Source: Culturomica massiliensis (GTDB taxonomy: Bacteria; Bacteroidota; Bacteroidia; Bacteroidales; Marinifilaceae). Taken from it: a DNA stretch of 64,000 bases. Below the pieces are notes generated by a model. The model did no database searches. It was not told where the DNA came from and was given only the letters and a program-made list of their open reading frames with translations. Where the stretch lies: NCBI RefSeq assembly GCF_900091655.1, contig NZ_LT594621.1, positions 2,810,532 to 2,874,531 on the forward strand, in the 5' to 3' direction. Both the position numbers and the translations under genes were made by a program. Positions 1 to 7,223 of the stretch are shown here, in pieces (position 1 is the first letter of the stretch; every line of letters begins with the position of its first letter).

Positions 1-2
1 TC

Positions 3-434
3 TATATGAATCCACTGTCGGATAAGGAGACTGTTGCTCTTCTACTGACCGATTTAACATTGAGCTATCAGCGAAAATATAATGACTACGACAGCTTTGT
101 TTCTCTGACTATTGAAAAGGCTCTGGAATATTTCCCTCAGAATATCAGTGCGCTTATCAATATGTGTAATGCCATCAATATAAAGCTGATAAATTATCTC
201 AAGTCGAACGGCAAGGTTATGGACGCCTATGCTAAATCAATAGACAATCAGTGGTATGAGTACAACGACCGACTCCAGAAGCTTGGCTATAAGGATATGA
301 GTGACTCTACCTATCGCGAACTATTAAATGGTAGCATACAGGCAATGAAACAGCAGGGAATGAGTGAACAGAAAATTGAGAAAACAACAAACAAACTTCT
401 TGAAGCAGATAAAAAGACAAACCTAAAACCTTAA
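3..434 (+). CDS. hypothetical protein, 5'-partial at window edge
   Basis: The reading frame is open from the first bases of the window, so the gene probably begins upstream; the first in-frame ATG is at base 6. The visible 142 residues are hydrophilic and mostly helical-looking, with a TPR-like stretch (ISALINMCNAINIKLINYL) and a Lys-rich end. There is no signal peptide in the visible part. The stop lies 5 bp before the Rhs-type gene, so the two are probably co-transcribed. It may belong to the Rhs locus as an accessory protein, but I do not recognise the family. Confidence 0.55.
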   Translation, partial: YMNPLSDKETVALLLTDLTLSYQRKYNDYDSFVSLTIEKALEYFPQNISALINMCNAINIKLINYLKSNGKVMDAYAKSIDNQWYEYNDRLQKLGYKDMSDSTYRELLNGSIQAMKQQGMSEQKIEKTTNKLLEADKKTNLKP

Positions 435-439
435 AAGTT

Positions 440-1531
440 ATGAAAATGATTACACTTTCAGTACTAATTGTTGTAACAATATGCGTCAGCACTATTTCTT
501 TCGCTCAAAATTTTGAGCATAAGAATCCTTATGCTATCTTTGGTAAGACATATGTACTTGGAGAAAAGGGGGAAAATGGCAAATCCGCTACGAGTAAAGT
601 TACCGATGCTGTGTTTGTGATTGAGAATACGGCCGCGGACTCGCCTATAGCAAGATTGGAGCACAATACCCGAACAGGTATTGTTATGTTCTTTGATAGG
701 GCAGGCAAAGTGATTGGTGAAAAACAGCTTACCGATGCCGAAAGAGCATGGTTGACTCCAGATCCTAAAGCAGAAAAGTATTACCCGTTCTCGCCGTATG
801 CCTATTGTCTGAATAATCCATTAAGGTTTATTGACCCTTATGGAGAAGATGTATATATGTTATTTTATACTACTGATGATAAAATGTTCAGAGCTGCTGC
901 AGAAACCAGAATGCAAGAGATACAATCCAACAAAAATTTTAATACAAAAACAGACAAGGTTATAATGATAGGGGTCAGTGACATCGGTCTGATTGGAGAT
1001 ATGGTCAATTGGGCTGTAAGCAGTTATAGTGATCAATACGGTAAAACGGCAGAAGCAGGAATTTGGTCACATGCAGGCTGGGATGGTCCTATCGGAGATG
1101 TGACTAGTTCCGGCGAATATGGTATGGGAGGTCAGATGTCACTTGAAGGATGGAGCAACATTAACTTTAACTGGAAAAATAGCGATGCAAATATGGGCTT
1201 TTATGGTTGTAATACAGGTAATGATACTTATGGAGGGAAATATATTGGTTCTTTCGCACGGAATATATCTAATTTAGATAATTTTAATGGCGTGAACGTC
1301 TGGGGACAACAGACATCGTCTTATCCATCCAACAATCCTTTCTATAGAAGCACAAATATGGCCAGAACATTAGGGTATGGCTATGGTATCGGAAATACAT
1401 ATATGGTTGGGGGAAATCCAGGACAAGGAGTACAATCTCATTGGTTTTTACCCGGCTCATATCCACCCGCCAATCCAATGAATGTATATCAAAATGGACG
1501 CAAGATCAGGAGTGCTTTTCAAAATAGATAG
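440..1531 (+). CDS. secreted short Rhs-core protein with C-terminal toxin-like domain
   Basis: A 363-residue protein with a signal peptide (about residues 1-22, ending FAQ). Around residues 105-135 is the hallmark C-terminal part of an RHS-repeat core: WLTPDP, then YYPFSPYAYCLNNPL and RFIDPYGE. In polymorphic toxins this motif marks the junction to a variable toxin domain. The remaining ~230 residues are that variable region; they contain SHAGWDG and FYGCNTGND, a His-Gly/Cys arrangement that recalls clan-CD (caspase-like, CHAT-like) peptidases, but that is only an inference. Full Rhs proteins run well over 1000 residues, so this is a very short form with its own export signal. The next gene, 2 bp away, is a candidate immunity lipoprotein. 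Confidence 0.75.
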   Translation: MKMITLSVLIVVTICVSTISFAQNFEHKNPYAIFGKTYVLGEKGENGKSATSKVTDAVFVIENTAADSPIARLEHNTRTGIVMFFDRAGKVIGEKQLTDAERAWLTPDPKAEKYYPFSPYAYCLNNPLRFIDPYGEDVYMLFYTTDDKMFRAAAETRMQEIQSNKNFNTKTDKVIMIGVSDIGLIGDMVNWAVSSYSDQYGKTAEAGIWSHAGWDGPIGDVTSSGEYGMGGQMSLEGWSNINFNWKNSDANMGFYGCNTGNDTYGGKYIGSFARNISNLDNFNGVNVWGQQTSSYPSNNPFYRSTNMARTLGYGYGIGNTYMVGGNPGQGVQSHWFLPGSYPPANPMNVYQNGRKIRSAFQNR

Positions 1532-1533
1532 AC

Positions 1534-1950
1534 ATGAAAAAACTAATAAATATAGTAACCATCATCGGGTGTTTCAGTTCGTGCAGATACCAAAATAAAA
1601 TAAATATAGATTTTGGGGATTTAAATCCGAAAAATTTTAATATTAAGGTCACAATGCCCCCTAACATCCTCAAACAACCTATCTATAGCGATGGCGTTTA
1701 TCATTCAATACCCAATGAGTATGGCGAGAATGATTGGACTATTACTTATCGTGATTCATTGAGTTGTAAATTCAGGCATTTTAAAACTAATCGCAGAAAC
1801 AAGCATAAATACAGATTTAGACTGTATGAAAAAAAACATGACTTGTTTTGTGAAGTAGATATCAAAGGCCCCAATAAACAGTCCATGATTATTAAATTTG
1901 AAAAAACCGATTTTAAAATTATCCACCAAAATCGGATTAAATCAAAATGA
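1534..1950 (+). CDS. putative lipoprotein, candidate immunity protein of the Rhs toxin
   Basis: A 138-residue product beginning MKKLINIVTIIGCFSSC, a lipoprotein-type signal with Cys at 13 or 17. The mature part is basic and rich in Asn, Lys and Tyr, with alternating beta-like segments; no known domain is recognised. It starts 2 bp after the stop of the Rhs-type toxin gene, so the two are translationally close. Position directly after a polymorphic toxin and periplasmic or outer-membrane lipidation are what would be expected of an immunity protein against an exported toxin; this is inferred from context only. Base composition is more AT-rich than the downstream transporter genes. Confidence 0.55.
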   Translation: MKKLINIVTIIGCFSSCRYQNKINIDFGDLNPKNFNIKVTMPPNILKQPIYSDGVYHSIPNEYGENDWTITYRDSLSCKFRHFKTNRRNKHKYRFRLYEKKHDLFCEVDIKGPNKQSMIIKFEKTDFKIIHQNRIKSK

Positions 1951-1983
1951 CTCATCAGTGAAATATCTACTCCGGCTTCACCC

Positions 1984-2322
1984 AAATGAATGCTGACAAT
2001 AACATGGATATGATAAACATTAATATCTGCGTCATATTTTTCATATCATACTACTGAGACTCCTGGGATAAGATAAATGTATTTTTATTTTTTAACAACC
2101 GAAAGCATCTTTTTTTGTCCGGCAGGAATTAGCCGCCCGTTTACAAGGGCTTTTGCTTCATTTTCCCTATCTTTGCGCCATTATCGGGTGCGGCCGCAGA
2201 TAGGCCGGCGGACTAAAGAAAACAGCGTGTACCGGAGGCTTTTTATAACATTTGTCAAGACCGGGATGTTTACCATCGGCGGAGGATATGCCATGATCCC
2301 GCTTACCGAACGGGAGGTGGTA
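1984..2322 (+). repeat. copy 1 of ~335-bp duplication of the chrA upstream region and 5' end
   Basis: This stretch is nearly identical to 3041-3371, covering the whole region upstream of the intact chromate-transporter gene, the TATCTTTG -7-like element (2168-2175) and the first ~32 codons. Small differences include an extra ACTGAGA-like insertion near 2050 and scattered point changes. The similarity stops abruptly after GAGGTGGT at about 2322. Confidence 0.9.
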
Positions 2323-2340
2323 ATGCCGATATTGCTATAG
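2227..2340 (+). pseudogene. truncated 5' fragment of a chromate transporter gene
   Basis: Reading from GTG at 2227 gives a peptide that includes LFITFVKTGMFTIGGGYAMI and LTEREVV, almost identical to the first ~32 residues of the intact gene at 3276. It then diverges and stops at 2340 after 37 codons. The remaining ~145 residues, including the rest of the CHR domain, are absent. It is a remnant produced by duplication of the 5' part of the neighbouring gene, not an independent gene. Confidence 0.85.
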
Positions 2341-2457
2341 TGCAGCTGCGGATTTTTCGAACCGGGAATACATGTTACGGCTTCCGGAGGAATACCGGGA
2401 AAGGGATTTTTTTCTTCTGAATTCTAAAAAAGAAACTATTAAAAATATGCGAGAGAG

Positions 2458-2967
2458 ATGAAAACAATAATTTACATATTTTTTTCGACTTTTCTGTTTT
2501 GCGCTATGGATTTAAATGCTCAATGTCAAATACATATCGACACCATCTCGTTTTGCTATTTCAATGGGATTACTGAACAAACCCAAATAATAGATAATTA
2601 CCAAATAACAAATAACTCAAACGAAGATTATTTAACTTGGGTGTCATTAGTTCCGACAAATAACAAATCAAACATCGAATTGATACAGGATTTTTTTAAA
2701 AAGAGGAAAGGCGATTTCAGCCTGATTGAAATGATGTATGAAAACTTATTAGACGAGGGACCAATTAATATAGGATACTCATTTATTAAAAATATTACAG
2801 CAGGTAAAACGTTTTCCTATTTCATTGCCAAAACAGACATAAAATCAAATCTTTATCAAGGAAGAATTGTTCTTATAAAGAAGAAAGAAGTTGAACAGTA
2901 TTTAAAAATACAAATTGATGAAAAATATTTTTTTAAATTACCGAGTATTTTTTTAACTGAAAAGTAA
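2458..2967 (+). CDS. hypothetical small exported protein
   Basis: A 169-residue protein with a signal peptide (MKTIIYIFFSTFLFCAMDLNAQ), so probably periplasmic or outer-membrane exposed. The mature part has a beta-strand-like N-terminal half (YQITNNSNEDYLTWVSLVP resembles an immunoglobulin-like or DUF-type strand pattern) and a Lys-rich end. I do not recognise the family. The gene is clearly AT-rich compared with the chromate transporter genes around it and lies exactly between the two copies of the duplicated chrA 5' region, which suggests it arrived as cargo. A hairpin terminator follows at 2983. It could be an orphan immunity or toxin-associated protein, but nothing in its sequence proves this. 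Confidence 0.6.
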   Translation: MKTIIYIFFSTFLFCAMDLNAQCQIHIDTISFCYFNGITEQTQIIDNYQITNNSNEDYLTWVSLVPTNNKSNIELIQDFFKKRKGDFSLIEMMYENLLDEGPINIGYSFIKNITAGKTFSYFIAKTDIKSNLYQGRIVLIKKKEVEQYLKIQIDEKYFFKLPSIFLTEK

Positions 2968-2982
2968 TTTATCAAAGAAATT

Positions 2983-3009
2983 GCCCTGCAAATGCGGGGC
3001 TTTTCTTTT
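2983..3009 (+). terminator. intrinsic terminator after the 2458-2967 gene
   Basis: GCCCTGC, loop AAAT, GCGGGGC form a 7-bp stem (one G-T pair) directly followed by TTTTCTTTT. It lies 15 bp after the stop codon of the small exported protein. Confidence 0.75.
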
Positions 3010-3040
3010 CGGGAGGAGTTTTTTGGCGGCTTTGCCTTTC

Positions 3041-3371
3041 AAAATGAATGCTGACAATAACATGGATATGATAAACATTAATATCTGCGTCATATTTTTC
3101 ATATCATACTCCTGGGATAAGATAAATGTATTTTTATTTTTTTACAACCGAAAACATCTTTTTTTGTCCGGCAGGAATTAGCCGCCCGTTTACAAGGGCT
3201 TTTGCTTCATTTTCCCTATCTTTGCGCCATTATCGGGTGCGGCCGCAGATACACCGGCGGATTTAAGAAAACAGCATGTACTGGAGGCTTTTCATAACAT
3301 TTGTCAAGATCGGGATGTTTACCATCGGCGGAGGATATGCCATGATCCCGCTGATCGAACGGGAGGTGGTG
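3041..3371 (+). repeat. copy 2 of the chrA 5' duplication (intact locus)
   Basis: Matches 1984-2322. This copy leads into the complete chromate-transporter gene. It carries the -7-like element TATCTTTG at 3217-3224, about 50 bp before the start codon, a plausible promoter for the transporter pair. Confidence 0.9.
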
Positions 3372-3824
3372 AACCGGGGATGGCTGAACAAACAGGATTT
3401 TATAGACCTGTTTGCCGTAACCCAGTCGCTGCCGGGAATTTTCGCGGTGAATATTTCGATATTCGTGGGCTTTAAGCTGAAACGGGTGAAAGGGAGCATT
3501 GTTTGCGCCCTGGGCACCATACTGCCCTCTTTTTTTATCATACTGGCAATTGCCCTGTTTTTTAACCGCTTTCAGGACAATGTATGGGTGATGAAGGTTT
3601 TCAACGGCATACGCCCGGCAGTGGTGGCCCTGATCCTGGTGCCCTGTATTACGGCAGCCCAGGCTGTAAAACTGAAACGGGCGGAACTCATCTTCCCGCT
3701 GGCAGGGGCCGTGCTGATCTGGAAGGCCGGGGTGTCGCCCGCCTATATCGTGCTGGCAGGGATTGCCGGAGGACTGGCCTATACGTTTTGGATCAAGGAT
3801 AAAATCAGAAAGGACAAAGGATGA
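3276..3824 (+). CDS. chromate transporter, short-chain CHR protein, first subunit
   Basis: A 182-residue membrane protein of the CHR family (the short-chain type in which two half-size proteins replace one long ChrA). The family signature FITFVKIGMFTIGGGYAMIP lies at residues 6-25 and the second conserved loop reads TQSLPGIFAVN, where most members have PGP. About five to six hydrophobic segments follow. Known members export chromate or carry related anions; the true substrate here is unknown. The stop overlaps the start of the next CHR gene by 4 bp (ATGA), so the two are translationally coupled and probably form a heterodimer. A divergent second pair lies at 43730-44808. The ATG at 3276 aligns with the start of the truncated copy upstream. 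Confidence 0.88.
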   Translation: MYWRLFITFVKIGMFTIGGGYAMIPLIEREVVNRGWLNKQDFIDLFAVTQSLPGIFAVNISIFVGFKLKRVKGSIVCALGTILPSFFIILAIALFFNRFQDNVWVMKVFNGIRPAVVALILVPCITAAQAVKLKRAELIFPLAGAVLIWKAGVSPAYIVLAGIAGGLAYTFWIKDKIRKDKG

Positions 3825-4348
3825 TTTACTGGCATTTGTGGTGTGTGTACCTGAAAATCGGCCTTTTCGGCTTCGGTGGCGGATATGCCATGCTGTCGCT
3901 TATCCAGTATGAGGTGGTGGATAAGCACCACTGGCTGTCGTTGCAGGAATTTACCGACGTGGTCGCGATCTCGCAGATGACACCCGGCCCCATCGGTATC
4001 AACAGCGCCACTTACATCGGCTATATGGTGACAGGCAATGTATGGGGATCGGTTATCGCCACGATTGCAGTATGCCTCCCCTCTTTCCTGCTGGTGTTGC
4101 TGATTTCATTCTTTTTTGCCAGGTTTAAAAAGAACAAATACGTAGCTGCCGCTTTTACGGGCCTGCGGCCGATGACGGTAGGGCTGATTGCCGCCGCTGC
4201 CCTGATTATGATGAACGGCGAGAATTTTATCGATTACAAAAGTGTCCTGATTTTTGCGGCCGCCTTTTACCTGACGTGGAGATACAAGGTACACCCCATC
4301 CTGATGATCTGTATGGCCGGAGTGGCCGGCGTGATTTTGTACTGGTAA
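3821..4348 (+). CDS. chromate transporter, short-chain CHR protein, second subunit
   Basis: A 175-residue partner of the preceding gene, overlapping it by 4 bp. The CHR signature is present twice as expected for one half: LKIGLFGFGGGYAMLSLIQ near the N-terminus and SQMTPGPIGINSATYIGY around residues 50-67, with the classical PGP motif that the first subunit lacks. Five to six transmembrane segments are visible. It probably pairs with the upstream protein in antiparallel topology in the inner membrane, as known for short-chain CHR pairs. Chromate export is the family function; a different anion is possible in a gut-type anaerobe. Confidence 0.88.
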   Translation: MIYWHLWCVYLKIGLFGFGGGYAMLSLIQYEVVDKHHWLSLQEFTDVVAISQMTPGPIGINSATYIGYMVTGNVWGSVIATIAVCLPSFLLVLLISFFFARFKKNKYVAAAFTGLRPMTVGLIAAAALIMMNGENFIDYKSVLIFAAAFYLTWRYKVHPILMICMAGVAGVILYW

Positions 4349-4368
4349 AAAAAGGGCGTGCGGTTATT

Positions 4369-4508
4369 GGTTTACGGTTTCAGCGGGGAAGCCGTTCAGA
4401 GAATAATTACTCCTGAAAAGGTTTACCGGATTTTTAACTCCGGCGCCCCTCTGCTTTTCTGACGTTATACTTTTCTCTCCGCCAATCAAAAATCAGCAAC
4501 CGTAAACC
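4369..4508. repeat. inverted-repeat element between chrA pair and hydrolase gene
   Basis: An 11-bp perfect inverted repeat, GGTTTACGGTT (4369-4379) and AACCGTAAACC (4498-4508), brackets 118 bp between convergent genes. The arms resemble the GATTTACGATT/AATCGTAAATC arms of the dispersed repeat found elsewhere in the window, so this may be a diverged member. Confidence 0.5.
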
Positions 4509-4522
4509 GTATATCCAAACCT

Positions 4523-5518
4523 CTATCCTTTTTTCAACGGAACAATTTCTCCCAATGCAGGAATAGCAACGGGGATATTGCGTTTGCGGGCTTCTTCGGC
4601 AAACACTTTGGGCGGATCGCTCAACGGTTCGTCCGACAGGTCGAAAGTGCCGTAGTGCATGGGGATCGTTACCCGGGCATTCATTTCGGCCGATGCCGTC
4701 AGCGAATCGTAGGGAGAGATGTGGTTGGGCTGCATAAACCAGCGCGGTTTGTAGGCCCCGATACCCAAAAGCGCATAATCGGGCGCACCGAAAAGCTCGG
4801 GTATCTCCGTAAAATGCCTGGAATAGCCAGTGTCTCCGCTGTAATACACCGACAAACCGTTGGCCTGCAACATAAAAGCCCCCCAAAGGCGCTGCCCGCC
4901 GTCGTGTACAGAGCGTTTGCTCCAATGCTGGGATGGCAGGAAGGTTATTTTCAAGCCGTTGTCCTCGATCTGCTGGTACCATCCGGCCTCGATGACCTCC
5001 ATTTCCGGGAACCAGCTTTTTACCAGGCTGCCGGTGCCCAATCCGCAGAACAATTTCATCTCCGGATTGTTCCGGTACAGAAGAGTAATGCTTTTTTTAT
5101 CCATATGATCGAAATGATCGTGGCTGATAAGCAGGTAGTCGATATTTTTAAACACCGAAGGGTCGACAGGCAACTTGCTGCGGCGACGCACAAAAGGAAT
5201 GTTGCCGAACACGGGATCGAACATGAGCCGCTTGCCGCCGAACTGCATAAAAAAAGAATTGTGCCCCAACCACACCAGCGAATCGCCTTTTATATTTTCG
5301 AGGGAGTGGAGGTAGTTCATCCGGGGATCCCATTTTTCGCGGCGCTTCTCCTTGCGCTGGGGATTGAGTGACAAACGCCATTTGAGGACGTTCCCGATGC
5401 CGGTTGCAGCCCGGTGCTGGCGATTGACAAAACGCCCCCTTACAACCGGATTTCCCCGCCAATATGGCTTTACAGTAAGCAGTCCTTCGTTTTTCCGGAA
5501 AGATATATGTTCCCCCAT
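4523..5518 (-). CDS. metallo-beta-lactamase-fold hydrolase (UlaG / NAPE-PLD-like)
   Basis: A 331-residue cytoplasmic-looking enzyme. The metal-binding motif HDHFDHMD sits in LLISHDHFDHMD, later ligands are seen in SVYYSGDTGYSRHF and IPMHYGTFDL. The order and the long N-terminal extension (RWRL-type start, then VWLGHNSFFMQFGGKRLMFD) match the family that includes N-acyl-phosphatidylethanolamine phospholipase D and L-ascorbate-6-phosphate lactonase UlaG. The substrate cannot be told from sequence; lipid or sugar-lactone hydrolysis are the known activities of relatives. It stands alone, convergent to the chromate pair. The start is the first ATG of the frame and keeps the conserved N-terminal part. 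Confidence 0.82.
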   Translation of the reverse strand: MGEHISFRKNEGLLTVKPYWRGNPVVRGRFVNRQHRAATGIGNVLKWRLSLNPQRKEKRREKWDPRMNYLHSLENIKGDSLVWLGHNSFFMQFGGKRLMFDPVFGNIPFVRRRSKLPVDPSVFKNIDYLLISHDHFDHMDKKSITLLYRNNPEMKLFCGLGTGSLVKSWFPEMEVIEAGWYQQIEDNGLKITFLPSQHWSKRSVHDGGQRLWGAFMLQANGLSVYYSGDTGYSRHFTEIPELFGAPDYALLGIGAYKPRWFMQPNHISPYDSLTASAEMNARVTIPMHYGTFDLSDEPLSDPPKVFAEEARKRNIPVAIPALGEIVPLKKG

Positions 5519-5662
5519 TTTCGTTCAATCATTTAACGATACAAAAATAGACAGCCGACGGGAGTATTCCGAGTTATCACAATATAAAAAAAATTAAATT
5601 TCTCACAAAGAGCTTTCCCGCCGGAAAAAACCAGGCGCAAGGGCGGTTGGCAGCAGGGGGGG

Positions 5663-5778
5663 AATTGTAGATTTACGATTTATGATTGTAGATTTACGAT
5701 TTATGATTGTTGGTTATACCTACAATTTTCCCCTGCCCAAAAGAGAATCGTAAATCGTCAATCAACAATCGTAAATTG
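5663..5778. repeat. dispersed GATTTACGATT repeat, copy R1
   Basis: Contains a 21-bp unit repeated twice in tandem (5664-5684, 5685-5705), then a spacer with CAATTTTCCCCTGCCCAAAA, then the complementary arm AATCGTAAATCGTCAATC. It abuts the 3' end of the outer-membrane efflux gene. In reverse orientation the right half matches the repeat after the other outer-membrane efflux gene (16481-16557). Confidence 0.8.
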
Positions 5779-5780
5779 CT

Positions 5781-7139
5781 TTAGTTTTCCCAACCGCCGC
5801 CGAGGGCTTTGTAAAGGTTGACAACGGCGATCAGTTCGTCGCGGACAGCATTGTTGAGGCCGATCTGGGCATCGAAATAACCACGCTGGGCGTCGAGCAC
5901 GTCGATGTAGCCGATGACACCGTTGATGTATTGCAGGTTGGCCAGTTGCAGATAGGAACGGGCAGCCTCTTCCAGATTGGCACGCGACTGCCGGATTTCC
6001 TCGATCTTACGGCTGGATACCAGCGCATTGTTTACTTCTTTAAAAGCCGTGAGTACGACCTGCTGATAGGCATAGCCTTCCTGCTCGGCCACCGCCTGAG
6101 CCGCTTTGTACTGGGCCCGGTTTTTACCCATATTGAGCAGGGGAGCCGCTAATTGTCCGCCCAGGAAAAAGAAAGGCGTCTGGAAGAAGTTCTCCCAGTG
6201 GTTATTTTCCAAGCCATACTGGGCCGACAGGGTCAGTTTGGGAAACATATTGGTGTAAGCCATCCCTCTTTTGGCAACAGCCGCTTTGAGCCGGTATTCG
6301 GCCTGACGGATATCCGGACGGCGCTCGAGCAAAGCAGAAGGAACCCCTACAGGCAGCAACCGGGGCAATCCCTGCTGACGGATGCCCTCTCCCCGGCTGA
6401 CCGTGCCGGGGTATTGCCCCGTAAGCAGGCAGATATCGTTTTCTTTCAGTTTGATTTTCCGTTCCAAATCGGGCACCAGGGTGGCCGCACGCGCCAATTC
6501 CACCTGAGCCTGGCGCAAGGAGGTTTCGGAGGTCAATCCTCCCTCATAGCGCAGTTTGGCCAGGTGTACCCCTTCCTCACGGGCTGCCAGAGTACGGCGT
6601 ACGATTTTGAGTTCTTCGTCCAAGGCGCTCAATTCGAAATAAGCCTGGGCCACCTGGGCGATAATGGTCATCTGCAGGGCACGACGGCCTTCAACGGTTT
6701 GCAGGTATTGCGCTATCGCTGCCTGGTTTCCCCAACGTAAACGTCCCCATAAGTCGGCTTCCCAGGATAACATTCCTTTGATTTCAAAAATATTCTCGGG
6801 CGTATAGTCGTAATCCCGCTGTCCGCCGGCCTTTGCGTCGACCCGCGGAAAAATATCCGCTTTGGCTATCCGCCTGGAGGCTTCGGTTTCCCTGACACGG
6901 GCAACCGCGATCTGCATGTCTTTGTTGTAAGCCAACGCCTGCCGGATCAATCCCTGTAAGACTGTATCGGTGTATAAGTCCCACCATTTTAAATCACTTA
7001 CCGAAGCCGAATCGGTTTTCACCCCGGCTTCGATCCGGTCCGGCAATCCCAGTTCCGGACGGGTATATTCTTTCCCGATTTTGCAGGAAGTCAGCGCGAC
7101 TCCCGACAACAAAACGATCATTATAAATTTATACATCAT
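5781..7139 (-). CDS. outer-membrane efflux lipoprotein (TolC/OprM, NodT family)
   Basis: A 452-residue outer-membrane factor with a lipoprotein signal (LLSGVALTSC, Cys19). Two long TolC-type helical repeats are seen: ALAYNKDMQIAVARVRETEA in the first half and LERRPDIRQAEYRLKAA in the second, the latter a typical OprM/NodT signature. It ends LYKALGGGWEN. It is the last gene of the operon adaptor-pump-channel (11566 to 5781), 84 bp after the pump gene, and forms the trans-outer-membrane duct of the tripartite pump. A related channel with the same last 11 residues is encoded at 15130-16479. Confidence 0.92.
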   Translation of the reverse strand: MMYKFIMIVLLSGVALTSCKIGKEYTRPELGLPDRIEAGVKTDSASVSDLKWWDLYTDTVLQGLIRQALAYNKDMQIAVARVRETEASRRIAKADIFPRVDAKAGGQRDYDYTPENIFEIKGMLSWEADLWGRLRWGNQAAIAQYLQTVEGRRALQMTIIAQVAQAYFELSALDEELKIVRRTLAAREEGVHLAKLRYEGGLTSETSLRQAQVELARAATLVPDLERKIKLKENDICLLTGQYPGTVSRGEGIRQQGLPRLLPVGVPSALLERRPDIRQAEYRLKAAVAKRGMAYTNMFPKLTLSAQYGLENNHWENFFQTPFFFLGGQLAAPLLNMGKNRAQYKAAQAVAEQEGYAYQQVVLTAFKEVNNALVSSRKIEEIRQSRANLEEAARSYLQLANLQYINGVIGYIDVLDAQRGYFDAQIGLNNAVRDELIAVVNLYKALGGGWEN

Positions 7140-7223
7140 AATTCCCCTTTATTTCCCGCATATCCTGCGGTTTTATCAGATAAACATTGCATTCCCGGCA
7201 CAGAGCAAGAATCTTTCCCCGTG

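Noticed and set aside
2981..3181. 66-codon frame overlapping the terminator and chrA upstream region
   Set aside because: The first copy of the duplication breaks this frame early, and it starts inside a terminator; not a gene.
4655..5371. 238-codon plus-strand frame opposite the metallo-hydrolase
   Set aside because: The minus strand has the HxHxDH motif and correct family pattern; this frame has none.
5664..5705. Two adjacent identical 21-bp units as a possible CRISPR
   Set aside because: Units are directly adjacent without spacers and belong to the dispersed intergenic repeat.
6153..6740. 195-codon plus-strand frame opposite the channel gene
   Set aside because: Shadow of the conserved TolC-type coding sequence on the other strand.
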